This document shows, one piece after another, positions 23,701 to 35,527 of a stretch of DNA of 64,000 bases. Both the position numbers and the translations under genes were made by a program. This DNA comes from Pratylenchus scribneri (lineage: Eukaryota > Nematoda > Chromadorea > Rhabditida > Pratylenchidae): NCBI GenBank assembly GCA_030063045.1, contig JAQSEB010000027.1, positions 372,001 through 436,000 of the forward strand, written 5' to 3'. The first letter of the stretch is position 1. Every line of letters starts with the position of its first letter. The notes under the pieces are model-generated. The model made no database searches, was not told the DNA's origin, and saw nothing but the letters and a program-made list of their open reading frames with translations.

Positions 23701-24039
23701 AGGGGGGGGGGGGGGACCAAGCACTTTCCAAAAAGCGGACTTAAACTCCACAAGTACCCATTTAACTTTTAAATGTGAATAATCCATTTTGATATCTATT
23801 TCCTATAATTCTATCCGAAAAACACAAAAAAACATTGCCTGGAATGCCCGATTCCCATTGGCATACACAACAAGTTGGCCGCCTTCAGCCAATGCTGCCT
23901 CATAAATTTGCTCAATTGTTCTAGTGTCAACGGCCACGGGAGGTAATTTAAGTTTTGGCGATTTTTTTGACCCCAATTTTGTCACTGCCAATGCCAAAAT
24001 GAGAAATGAGAAGAGAAAAAATTTATTCGATGGAATCAT
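20730..24039 (-). CDS. Secreted extracellular solute-binding protein (bacterial/fungal Fe3+-type ABC binding family)
   Basis: Five exons, 23839-24039, 23055-23243, 22337-22578, 21569-21797 and 20730-21011, agree in phase and give 380 aa. The first 20 residues (MIPSNKFFLFSFLILALAV) form a signal peptide. Then come LVVYANGNRAFQ, RRFPGINLTMVVD, LGTVVIDLIQLESVHDF, IAWDSIHPAFRDPDGAF, AAYPIDVVSPDTTLY, EAAKLYMNWQLEKQ, LRHIWEYGAQ, AGVERVRNAVYLFVGE and LLGIMPH. This is the order found in periplasmic binding proteins of the AfuA/FbpA type, known from bacteria and some fungi, where they capture iron or small solutes for an ABC importer. Animals have no such importer, so the role here is unknown; the leader suggests secretion. 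Intron 1 uses a GC donor (CAG|gcaatg) in this model. Introns and host-like base use show that it is nuclear. Neighbouring genes are unrelated. Confidence 0.88.
23534..23759. repeat. 226-bp foldback element (GTACTTGTGG type)
   Basis: The left arm starts CGTACTCGTGGAGTTTACGT and the right arm ends GACTTAAACTCCACAAGTAC. The inner part holds TTTGGTCCCCCC and a run of 14 G followed by ACCAAGCACTTTCC. In intron 1 of the solute-binding gene. A diverged copy of equal length lies at 46749-46974. Confidence 0.8.
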
Positions 24040-25306
24040 TTTTTTTGATATTTGGAGGGAAAAAAATGAGAATTGAATGATTTTAAGAGGGAAAAAATTG
24101 ACTTAAATTTATATTCCTCCCATAGTACTATTAATCATTGGTTAAAGTAAAAATGTAAAATTTGCATTTTAAAAGGAAAAGGACATTTTTTTCATATCAG
24201 ACATTCAAATCCAGCTGATGAAAAAGGGCAACATTTTTCGATTACGGAAGAATTAATGGCGGGATTAAAATTTCGATCGGAAATTTTTTTATCCTCAAAG
24301 GAAATTTGAATATAAAACTTGTTGCGATTTTATTGCCAAATATGTAAATATAAGTAAATTTTATATTAAAAAAAATCGCCATCAAGATAATCACATTTTT
24401 GTACTTTTATAAGGACAATTCATACTTAATTGACAAATTTCCATTCAATCGGACAGACATTTAAATCCGACAAAATTCATAAAGGGCAACATTTTCGAAT
24501 GCGGAAATTGTTGACTTCATTAAAAGTTAAAACTTCTTTCTGAAATATTTAATCCATCGAGGGATTATTAAATTTAAATGTTATATTAATTAAAAATTAA
24601 AATTAAATTCGCGTCGTAACATCACTTTACACGCTAATGAGTGTAATTTTGGAACTAATTTCACAGGAAATTGAACTTCATTCGCCATTCTTTCATCCAT
24701 TTCGCACATTTCATTCCATTCTTGCCGAGAATAAACACTAGCATTTTATACTTATCCTTCCATTTTTTCTCTTGTTATTGGAATTGGCCGAGGTGACTCT
24801 TAAAAAAAATTGGAAACGGACTTGGAGAAAAAAAAATTGGAAATTAATTGTAAGAGGAGAATTTGGGATCCGATTTTGTTTTGTATATTATTTAACATGA
24901 ATTAGAAATTTGCTCTTCAATATTGATTACAATATGAACTTTGAAGTGACTTTTGCATTCAAGATGATGATCTTCCAATTTTCAAAAAATTAATTTTTTT
25001 TAAATCTTTCAAAAATTAAAGTCATTTTGTAAGTAGAATATCCAATTATACGATTTTTAAATTATTAAAATTGAAATCAATTTATTATTTTATTTAATAT
25101 TTTTTCACACACATCTCTCATTTCCATTTTCGGTGATTCGTCATTTTATACATTTTATACATTTCATTCATTTTTTATTTATTAGTCTATTTTTTTATTA
25201 AGCAGTTAATTCATCGAAATTTATTCAATTTTATGAAAATAATATATTTTTATTACGATTTTATGGTTCTTTTTTGAAAAAGAATAATTAAAATTTTTCA
25301 ACCTAA
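24040..25306. other. Divergent intergenic region between two genes with secretion leaders
   Basis: No gene or repeat seen. Two related short blocks occur near 24220-24250 and 24480-24510 (AAAGGGCAACATTTTTCGAT and AAAGGGCAACATTTTCGAAT), each about 35 bp after a CAGACATT. They are a candidate local duplication. Confidence 0.4.
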
Positions 25307-28300
25307 ATGACCGGGAATATATTTCTGGCCATTCTGCATTTGTTTGCACTCTTACATCTCACTGACCAACTGTATGCATTAAATAAATTTATTAATATTA
25401 TTCCAAAATTATAGTCTTAAATTGACCCCTGAAAATGGCATTGGAACATTAAATTCAACAGCTGAATTCTTTGTTCCAAAACAATGCTACGGAGGAATGG
25501 GCGAATCTGCTGCGGGCTCATATCGAATTCAATTCCATGTTGTCGGAAAAGGGCATTGCCAGTTTGAATTTGAACATTCTTTGAATTTTATTTTTTGCTA
25601 ATAATTTTTTACTAGACTTCTCCTTTGCTATCCAAGTCAATTGGATCCAAATGCCTTAACAAATGGAGCAGCGCCCGAAATTGGCTATTATTTGCCAAAT
25701 AATTTGGAATCGGTAGGCAATATTGTTAAAAAATTAGCTAAAAGAATTGTTAAAAATTTAAAATTAAAAAAATATTTATTTTTTTTTATTTTGTAGAATC
25801 CATGGATAAAGAACTGTCCGGTTGAACAAGATGAAAATTGGCATGGAATTTACATTGATGTTGATGGCGATATCGTAAATTTGACATTGTCATTTTCGAC
25901 TCAAAGGTTCGGGCTTTTTATACTAGAAATTTAATAAAGCTTATTTAAGCTTTCTCATTAATCAAAGAAATTTCATCCTTGACTTGGCCAATTCGTCTTA
26001 TTCGTCAATAACAACAAAAATGCATATTTTTAATGATGGATCACAACTATATGAGACCATAGAATTTGAAAAAATTTGCCAAGAATTTCTCAGCATTCAA
26101 AATAAGGGTGCACATCTTGCTGATTTTGCAGGGCTTTGGGCAATTCCATTGGACATGTTGCCTTCGGATTTGCATAAAAATAAAATCAAAATATTCACAA
26201 TGGCGAGTAAGGAAAATCGTCATCCGGATCAACACAATGAAGATATATGCGATGTTGATTCTGGAAATATGGTTAAAGACAATTGTAGTGTTCAAGCTTG
26301 GGTGAGTAGATTAAATCTGTTTTTATATTATAAGAATTTAAAATAATGACTGTTTTTTAAGAAAAAAATAGAAAAAAATTTCATTAAAATCATTATATTA
26401 GGCAAAAAACACATTTCATTGAATATCAAAATTATAAAAAAACACATTTTTAATAAATCAGAATAAAGCAAAAACACATTTTTAATAAATCAGAATAAAG
26501 CAAAAACACATTTTTAATAAATCAGAAAAAAGCAAAAACACATTTTTAATAAATCAGAATAAAGCAAAAACACATTTTTAATAAATCAGAATAAAGCAAA
26601 AACACATTTTTAATAAATCAGAATAAAGCAAAAACACATTTTTATTAAATAAGAATAAAGCAAAAACACATTTTTAATAAATCAGAATAAAGCAAAAACA
26701 CATATTTAATAAATCAGAATAAATCAAAAACACATTTTTAATAGATCAGAATAAAGCAAAAACACATTTTAATAAATCAGAATAAATCAAAAACACATTT
26801 TTAATAAATCAGAATAAAGCAAAAACACATTTTTAATAAATCCGAATAAAGCAAAAACACATTTTTAATAAATCAGAATAAAGCAAAAACACATTTTTAA
26901 TCAGATCATAGCAAAAACACACTAATCAGAATTTGGTAAAAAAAATTCCAAAAAAAAAAAAGAATTAACAAATAAAAAAATTTTAAATAAATATAATTAA
27001 ATTGACGAAAAACATTAAAAATTTTAATTTTAGGAAAATCGCATTATATAATATATATAGTTTAATTTAAAATAAATTAAATTCTTTCCAGTTTCTTCAA
27101 CCCGATGACAAAATTATTGCTCTGAATCAAATTGCTGTAAATACCAACAATAATTCTTGCCTTATGGATTTGAAATTGCCTTTTACCGATGAAAGTCTTT
27201 TGGAATATCCATTGAAAATCAGCGATATAATTCATATAACAGGCAAATTGAATGATAATTTCATTGGATATTTCCGGATTCATCTATTGCATAATTGGAA
27301 AGAGCCCGATTCAATTAGTAAGTTGCATTCATAGGGACAATAATTAAAAAATGAAAAATAATATTAATCAAAATTAATTCAGTGGGCGAAACAATTTTGA
27401 CAATATTGATACGACGGAATTATATAAATTTTGAAAGCAAATATGTAAGTATTTTGAATTGTTCTAGAATATTCATTCAATCATAATAAATTCAAAATTT
27501 TTACAAAAAAATAGCAAATAAAAACATTTTATATTGAACAAAATATTTTAACCAAAATAAATAATTTTCCTAATTTTACGGAATAATTTTTAATTATTTA
27601 TTATATTAATTCATTTAATTTGTTATTCTATTTTAATTAATTAAAATATTTTTATTTAGAATTTTACCAAACATGAACAAGACAGCAAGGAGACAATTTT
27701 GGATAAAATACGTCAAAATCTTACAGACATTGATAAAAAATTCTCTTTGAATATTCATGCTGATTCAAATGGAAATTACAGGATAATTTTGAATTGTAAA
27801 AATGAAAATGCATTTGTGTTCACTCAAGCAATTGATAATCCATTGAAATACACTTCGACTAACTATATTCGGGTTATTAAAATATTTAAAAAATTAATAA
27901 TTATTTTTTATGTCTATAGATTGAAGCCGATCCAGGAGTTGAATTAAAATGTTATCAAATAATTCGAAAGGTCAGCCTAGAAATTTTTTTATAACCATCC
28001 ATTCACATTCACACAATTTTAAGCCATCCACAATTGCTACACCGGCACTTATTCCAGATCCTTCGTATTCATTGAAATTGGAATATCCGACAAATCAAAA
28101 GGAAATTTACATCATTGTCAAATCGGAAATACCCGAAAATGCCACCAAATTTGATATCAATTTAATATTTCATGATGGTCAACAAAATAAAGGAGTAATT
28201 CTCGCACATTTTCATGCCAATTTGAATGATAATTTCTATCGTTTCGGAAGATGCAAAGAAAAATGCTTGGTAAAATAAAATTTCTGTTGATTGTAATAAA

Positions 28301-31300
28301 TCATACAATGAGTAAATATTAGCTCAAAAATAATAACACAAAAACAACTCTTTATTATATTTTTTTTTATTCATTTTCGTAGCAAAATTTTTTTTAAATT
28401 TCTAATTCAGATAAGAATTCAATTTATCCATAAATTTGTTTTAAAATCATTTGCAAAAAATTACTAGGCGAATATTAAATTAACTTCCTAGCAAAATTTT
28501 TATAAATTTAATTTTATTTATGATTTCATAAAATATAAGATTTGGTTTGATAATACAACCATCTTCAATGCTAGCGATATTGTCAAACAACTGATTCCAG
28601 GACAACAATTTTTCTGGATTTGGCTTCCACATTTATTTAATGATAATGGGGCATTTTTATTGCCTACTGATGCACTTTTCATTGATAATACTGTAATAAG
28701 CAGAACAATTGCACTAGATAGAAGGCCAAATTATATTCAGGTTATTTTCTGATCATTTTTAACAGTAAATTTATTAACTTATATTTTAAAATTTTCAGTT
28801 TAAAGGCGATTTACTTGTACAGGAGTTGAGTGTAGAACCTATTAAGAAAATTTATTCGTTTGAAAGTCCATTCAAACAATTCAATCAAATTAAATTCATT
28901 CTGAAATTGCTTGGAAACCAAGGAATTAAAATCGATTTCGCTTGTCTGGATCAGGAAAAATGTGAAAAATGTAATAGTAAATTTAATTTTTAATTAATTT
29001 ATATTGATTTAAAAAGTGTGAAATTTTAGATTTCTTTAATAAAATTATTTATGTTAAACATTTCGAAAATAAAAATTGAAAAATATTTTTTTCAGCACTG
29101 GATATTAATATGCAATTGTATATTGGCGAGAATTATGTTTCACTGATATCCAATGTTCATTTTCGTTTTTAAATTTTAAAAAATTATTGTCCTTATTTTT
29201 CAGGACGAAGAAATTAATCAAAAACTTAATAACATGCCATACAATCAAACAATAAATTTGTTTATGTACTCAAATCAATTTGAATACCGTATCTTCAAAG
29301 ATGATGAACTAATTTTAATAGCAAATTATTGGCAGTTTCCGACACCGGACAAATTTGATACAATTATCATCGAGGGATTAGTTTTTTTGCCTGAAGGAAA
29401 ACCAATGAAGGAATGGAAACAGGTTTGTTTATTATCAAAATTATAAAAGAAAGAATGAAATTTTTATGATAAAGAACTATCTGTTTTTTGGAAGGATTTT
29501 ATAAATTTTTTGTCAACAAAATTATAATTAAAAAAATTTAGATTAACACCATTTGGTTAAACATGAATTATCACAAATTTGACATAAAAAATATAAAAAA
29601 TATATAAAATCATTTTCAGTTAGATTCGGATATTACCTTACCATTCACCTACATATTGGATAAACCGTTGGAAATTGGCAGTTCAATTCAAATTAAGATG
29701 AAATTTCAAATTAAAAATGAATGGCATTTGTCATTGTTAATTTATTTACAAAATAATGCTTACGTATTTGACGAACATTGTATGCTTTTTATTTTATTTT
29801 TTATGAAATTTAATTAATTTAGTTGGTACAAATGTTCTCTCTTTGGACGTTTCTATTCGCTTTTTTGATAGAACTGGTAAAAGAGGTGTTTTGGACATTG
29901 AAGTTGGCCAAAAAATAACGGTAATATTTTGAAAAAGAAATCAAAAATGAAAATAAAAATTCAGAAAAACAAATATGAAAATGTAAATTATAATATAAAT
30001 TCAACCATATACGAATTTGGTGAATTCATTAAATTCGAAATTATTGTTCATGAAGAATATTATCAAATTATTCTCGATGGAAAAGTTTGGTTTAATAATA
30101 TTACTCATATGTTGCCTGTTGGAATGGTCAATTATATGCGAATTGAAGTAAGTATTAAAATTAGCAAATGAAAAAATATATATTAGGTAGAGAAGATCGA
30201 TATTTATTTTGATCCCGTCTTAATTTTTCGATATCTCAATTCTATAATTCTCGAATAATTCAGTGATCTGGATATTTTAAAAGTTTTTTTGCAAAATTTT
30301 GAATTAGAATTTATGTTCACAAAAATTACTTAATTGAATAAAAGTTGCCAATTTAGACAATTTTTCATTTTTTGAAATTTAATTTTAATAGTTCTATGAG
30401 ATTTAGAATAAGATAGTGTCCGTCCTTTTAAAATCTAACTATATGGAAATTGGTCTTTATTACTTTTGAGCAAATTATTTTTATCTGAAATCAATTGAGT
30501 AATTATTTTTTTGCAAGAAAATAATATTTTTTTGCAAGAAAAAATACTTTTTTTGCAAGAAACTATTTTGCATATTTTTTTTGCAAGAAAATGTTATTTT
30601 TTTGCAAGAAAATAAATATATTGCAACGAAAAGAATCTTTTTAGATATAGCTGGATATAAGGGGATATACGTGGATTAAGGGGGATTAAGCCCCGAAATG
30701 GATACGGATTGCCCCGGAAGGCCATGGTAACGTCGGGGAATTGTAACAGAGGCCTGGAGACTGCGTGGGATTAAGTCGGATTAAGCCCCGGAATGGACGG
30801 GAAATGCTCCTAAGGGCCAGTGGATGGCCGGGTAGTGCCTGATAGTGCGCGGGATATAACCGGATATATGGGGATTAAGGTGGATATAGGGGGATTAAGC
30901 CGGATAAAGCTTAGCTAGGGGCTAGGGATTAGGGTTATGGTTAGGGGCGGCATGGGATCTAGGGGTTTAAGGGTTAGGAGCACGCGGGATATAGCAGGAT
31001 ATAGGGGGATTAAGGTGGATATAGGGGGATTAAGCCGGATAAAGCTTAGCTAGGGGCTAGGGAATAGGGTTAGGGGTTCGGAGAATAGGATTCTCGCGAA
31101 GCCGGAAGCAAAGAGCCAAACCAAGACTATCGCCCATCCTTTACGGGGCTTAATCCGGCTTAATCCACGTATATCCCCTTATATCCGGCTTAATCCCACG
31201 CAGTCTCCAGGCCTCTGTTACAATTCCCCGACGTTACCATGGCCTTCCGGGGCATTCCGTATCCATTTCGGGGCTTAATCCCCCTTAATCCACGTATATC

Positions 31301-33865
31301 CCCTTATATCCAGCTATATATCTAAAAAGATTCTTTTCGTTGCAATATATTTATTTTCTTGCAAAAAAATAACATTTTCTTGCAAAAAAAATATGCAAAA
31401 TAGTTTCTTGCAAAAAAAGTATTTTTTCTTGCAAAAAAATATTATTTTCTTGCAAAAAAATTAGTATCCGAAATCAATTTGCAGTATTTTCGATAATTAG
31501 ATTAAAAATTAGAAATCTTAATATCAGCCACAAGCTTCAATTTTGCATCCCAATTAGGGTTGGACAGAGTCGGTTAACTGAACCGAAACCGAAATCGAGG
31601 ATTTTAAGCCCAAAAACCGAAACCGAGACTCCAAACCGGCCAAAACCGAAACCGAAGGTCTCAAAACCGTCGGTTTTTGAATTTTGCCTGTAGGTTCAAT
31701 TTTTAGTTAAAATTATGCCTTGAGAAGCCATTTTTGGCTTAAAATTTATCTTTAGGAAATATATTTGACAAAAATTTCCCACTTTCACTCGATTTTTTGC
31801 TTAAAATTTCCTCTTGGCGGTTCCATTTCTGGCGAAAATTTCCCCTGGCGGGGCCATTTTTGGACAATTTTTAATTTGAGACCATTTTTATTTAAGACCA
31901 AGAAAAAAAACATAAAAATTAATGAATAAAATAATGAAACGATATTTGATTATTTTGTTTTATTTTTTACGATTTTTTTTATGAAAAATTAAAATTTTAA
32001 AAATTTTTAATGCTTTTTCTAAAACCCCCAAAACCGAGAAAACCGAACCGTAACCGAGGATTTTTAAAAAACCGAAACCGAAACCGTGATGGTCAAACCG
32101 GGCAAAACCGAAACTGAGTGAGAACCTCGGTTAAAACCGACAAAATCCAACCCTAATCTCAATTTGGATAACGGAATTTTGGGACGTGTTAATATTATTA
32201 GGCAAATTTTATTCAATTTTCGTCCCTCTATACATAATTTTTTTTAAATTTTAGAAAATAATTTGCTAGGTTTTAACTATTTGTCGAATTGTTGTGAACT
32301 TCCAATTATACTAATTCGAATTAATTAACAGAATAATGGTGATGCTCAAATGCAAGTTAAAATAATCGAGGCAAATATCACATGGCCTTCGGATTCATCA
32401 TCAAATTGGATGACTGCTCCTGGAAAAAAACAAATTGAATTGAGTGGAAATTTGAGCATGCCAACTAATGAAAATTTAATCATGAAATTGAATAGACCAT
32501 TGCGCATCAATGATGCCATCATGTTCAAGGGAAAATTCCATAATGGATTAAAAGAATTCAGAGATTTATACATTGAACTTTTTGGAAATACTAATAAAGA
32601 TGGTGAATTTAAAATAAATTAAATAATAAATTAATGGAATTTCAGAAACAATTCTAATTTTGTACGCGAATCTTGAATACAAACCGAAATCGGGACCGAA
32701 TTCTGGAGATTCTAGGATTTACAATTTATACGCAAATAAGGTAGTTTTATTTAAAAATACTTTTTCAACTATATAAATGTTCAGGGATGCCATCTCCATA
32801 ACACAAAAATGTGGCATTTCCCTGAAAAAATTCGGAAAAATACGGCAAAAATTTTTTAAAACACGGCAAAAATATGGCATGCTTGAAAACTTGTTAAAAT
32901 GCAATATAAATGTTTTTAAAATAAGTTTTTTGTGATAAGCAATTTAGGCTGTGTAATAAAGATGGCTTAAGCTTTAAAAATCACAAGTTTAATTCAAAAA
33001 TGGCTTGTTTGGGCAAAATTTGACCCAAAAATAGCCGCGCAGCGAAAAATTTAGCGAATTTTATTAACTTGGTATGATTTGTGAAACTACGGCAAAAATA
33101 CGGCATAAACAAATATACGGCAAAAATACGGCAGAGCTATCAAAAATACGGGAAATGCCATATTTATGTGGTATTATGGCATCCCTGTAAATGTTTGAGT
33201 TGGGGGGGGGGGAGGGTATTGAGATTGAGACGCGTCGATTGGGCTATATTTTGGCCGAAAAATTTTTTGACAATTTTCGTGTTGGGAACCAAAGAGGGAC
33301 CCTTCACTTTTTCAATTTTAAGTTTCACATAACTCACGTCAAGGACATGATACCCGAAAAATAAACTCGGATTCGTTTTTAGTGCCCAAAATTACCCTTC
33401 GGATGCGATTTTCGGTGAGGGTGGCGCATAACCGAAAAATACCAACATTTTTATTGTGTGCTGATTTAATATCAAATTATTCAAATACTCTATATTAAAT
33501 TCATTTAAATTAATTTGTTTACAGTTTGATGAGCAAGGAAAGGTGGTTAGGGGTGCTAGATTAGGAGAAAAGGAGCTTTTTGATCAATCGAATGATGAAT
33601 TTGATGTGAAAATTCGCATTGGCGCTGACAACAAATTTTATTTACAAATTGGAAACTCAAAAGAGGCCAACATAACAAATGACGGATTGTTTTGGGCTGT
33701 TCAATATATTAAATTCCGCTTTGAAGAAGTATAAATTTAAATATTAAAAGTGCGGATTAATAAAAAATTTAGCAAAAATAAAAAAATTTCTTACTATATT
33801 AGGTTGGATTTCCATGTTACCGCACATATGCAGACCCGACATTTACAGGCGAAATCATCTGGTGA
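25307..33865 (+). CDS. Secreted multi-module galectin-like protein (about 1091 aa)
   Basis: Twenty-one exons agree in phase: 25307-25371, 25415-25561, 25616-25712, 25797-25906, 25968-26301, 27092-27317, 27383-27444, 27660-27872, 27920-27970, 28024-28269, 28540-28740, 28799-28970, 29096-29154, 29204-29422, 29620-29779, 29823-29920, 29965-30147, 32332-32602, 32646-32740, 33525-33728 and 33803-33865. Residues 1-22 (MTGNIFLAILHLFALLHL) are a signal peptide. Residues 23-260 are not recognised. From about 260 to the end run five related beta-rich modules, each resembling a divergent galectin: an LPF..L..GD.I.I.G strand pair, a DINLIFHDG or LDVSIRF strand, and late FEIIVHEEYYQIILDGK followed by HMLPVGMVNYMRIE (module D). 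The galactoside-binding set (HxNPR, WGxEE) is not intact, so lectin activity is uncertain. Modules share an exon-phase pattern. Stop TGA at 33863. Confidence 0.78.
26405..26925. repeat. 32-bp minisatellite, about 16 copies
   Basis: Unit AAATCAGAATAAAGCAAAAA plus CACATTTTTAAT, with few variants. Entirely within an intron of the galectin-like gene. The AAATCAGAATAAA half also appears in the 52150-52590 array. Confidence 0.95.
30498..31463. mobile_element. Long foldback element (TTTTTTGCAAG arms), about 970 bp
   Basis: Arms of about 270 bp: the left consists of TTTTTTTGCAAGAAA repeats followed by GCTGGATATAAGGGGATATA, and the right is its inverse ending CTTGCAAAAAAATTAG. A 15-bp near-direct repeat, TATCTGAAATCAATT / TATCCGAAATCAATT, borders it. 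The loop has GGGATTAAGCCGGATAAAG and GCTAGGGATTAGGGTT stretches. Non-coding; in the largest intron of the galectin-like gene. Confidence 0.85.
31555..32155. mobile_element. hAT-like MITE (TAGGGTTGG ends), 601 bp
   Basis: Ends TAGGGTTGGAC and TCCAACCCTA are inverted. Flanking 8-mers ATCCCAAT and ATCTCAAT differ at one position. Both sides are rich in AACCGAAACCGA and its complement. Same intron as the previous element. Confidence 0.8.
32782..33187. mobile_element. hAT-like MITE (CAGGGATGCCAT ends), 406 bp, exact 8-bp target duplication
   Basis: Ends CAGGGATGCCATCTCCATAA and TGTGGTATTATGGCATCCCTG (last part) are inverted. TAAATGTT flanks both sides exactly (32774-32781, 33188-33195). Inside are ACGGCAAAAATA repeats and the motif GCCGCGCAGCGAAAAATTT. 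Confidence 0.92.
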
Positions 33866-35093
33866 AGATGGTGGTAAAGCTGATTATGGCATATTATCAG
33901 GTAGAAAAAAATTATTTACAAAATGATATCAAATACATTTGCCAAAATCGAATATTCACAAAGATATGGCCAAAAAACCGTTTGTTTGATAAAAATTTTG
34001 TTTTTAACCATTTTCTTGGCCATTATTCAGTGAATATTCAACATTGACCATTGCTTTTGATATCATTTTGTAGCTAATTTTATGCTTAATAATATGCCAT
34101 TAATAATGACACAGCAGATTTACCAACATTAGCACAATATCTTTTCGTCTGAAAATATCGATTAGCTCGCATATCACATCATTTAATCTTGAAATCATTT
34201 AGTTTATTAATAAAATGCTGAATTTGGCAAAAAATTATTATCGAAAAAATTTGTTTTTTGAGACCATAAAACATGGCTTAACTTGAGTTTCCATTTTAAA
34301 ACCTATCCTCTAGGCCCTAATTTTAAATAAAATTGGATAAAGGCTTTAAAATTTTGCTAAATAAATGATTAAATTCAATTTTTTCTATATTATCTCTTTT
34401 TTGCATCTGGGAGAAAATGATTTAAAATAAATAATTTATATGATAGAAAAATTGATTTTTGAATAATATGAAAACAAAAAAAATAAAATTTATTTTCCCT
34501 TATTTTCAGCGAAGTAACTTATTTTTAAAGCAAAATGTTGAATTGGACAATGGTTATCCAAAAATTGTGCATCAATATGTGAATTAGAAGGATGACGAGG
34601 AACATTTGAAGCATTTTTGATATATTTGACAAAATTACAAAAATTATTTGCTATAATATCCCTGGGACCCAATTTTATTTATTATATTCCTAATTTTATC
34701 ACAAATCATTCCATTTTTATCAATATTATATTATTTCTTCATGTTATAAAATTTGCAAATAATTCACGAGATTTTATTATTGTTACTGATGTTAGGTAAC
34801 AAATTTTGAAAGAGTGGAAAAATTCAAGAAGTTGCAAAAGTTTTGGTCATTTTATTGATTTACTTATCCACGGTAAATGTTGGAATTTGTCTACCAAGAT
34901 TCATATAAATTGGACAAAATGGAGGAAAAATATTCAAATTTAAAATTCTTAATAATTATGGACTACTTTTAAAAATAATTAATACACCAAGAATTGATGA
35001 TTTTTAATATATAATTCAATCAATGCCATTTTAATTTTTAAAAATTTTGAAAATCCTTAAAAATGCTTTCTTTTCATTTTCTTCATCAAATCA
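33866..35093. other. Intergenic region after the galectin-like gene
   Basis: AT-rich with no supported gene or repeat. A few AG/GT pairs border short open stretches, but none continues an adjacent model. Confidence 0.4.
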
Positions 35094-35191
35094 TCACTGA
35101 ATATTTTGATTTGTGATAAGACGGCGCAGGAGGCGAACCAATTCATCCCAAGTTGCCGTCAACCCAGAGTCGCATTTTTTTGGTCGATATT
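35094..35191 (-). CDS. Possible orphan terminal exon
   Basis: Minus-strand stretch after a good acceptor (CATTCTCAG) reads YRPKKCDSGLTATWDELVRL then LRRLITNQNIQ and a TGA stop. It is GC-richer than its surroundings, as exons here are. No upstream exon was found to join it, and a second frame is also open upstream, so strand and frame are uncertain. Product not recognised. Confidence 0.25.
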
Positions 35192-35527
35192 CTGAGAATG
35201 ATGTCGACGTGCGTGGGATTTTCAGAGATATAACCAAAATGGAAATTTCTGGGAATATCATTAAAATAGCAAAATTTTGAGAATGATTCTTAAAATATAA
35301 CTCATTTTCATTCTCAGAATATACATTAAAAATCAGCAGTCAGCATAGCAAAATTACCCATCGATTAAAAATTTTGGTTGGATGTTATTCTTTTTATCAT
35401 TCAACAAATAATTCTTTATTCCGATATATTTTTTTATAGAATATATAGAACAAATTATCGATAAATTATGCTTGTATGCCCAGTAACAGTTTTTTTCAAA
35501 AAGGTCATCAAATATAGTAGAAGCAAA

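Noticed and set aside
26405..26925. CRISPR-like direct repeats
   Set aside because: The 32-bp units follow each other without unique spacers, and the setting is a eukaryotic intron, so this is a minisatellite.
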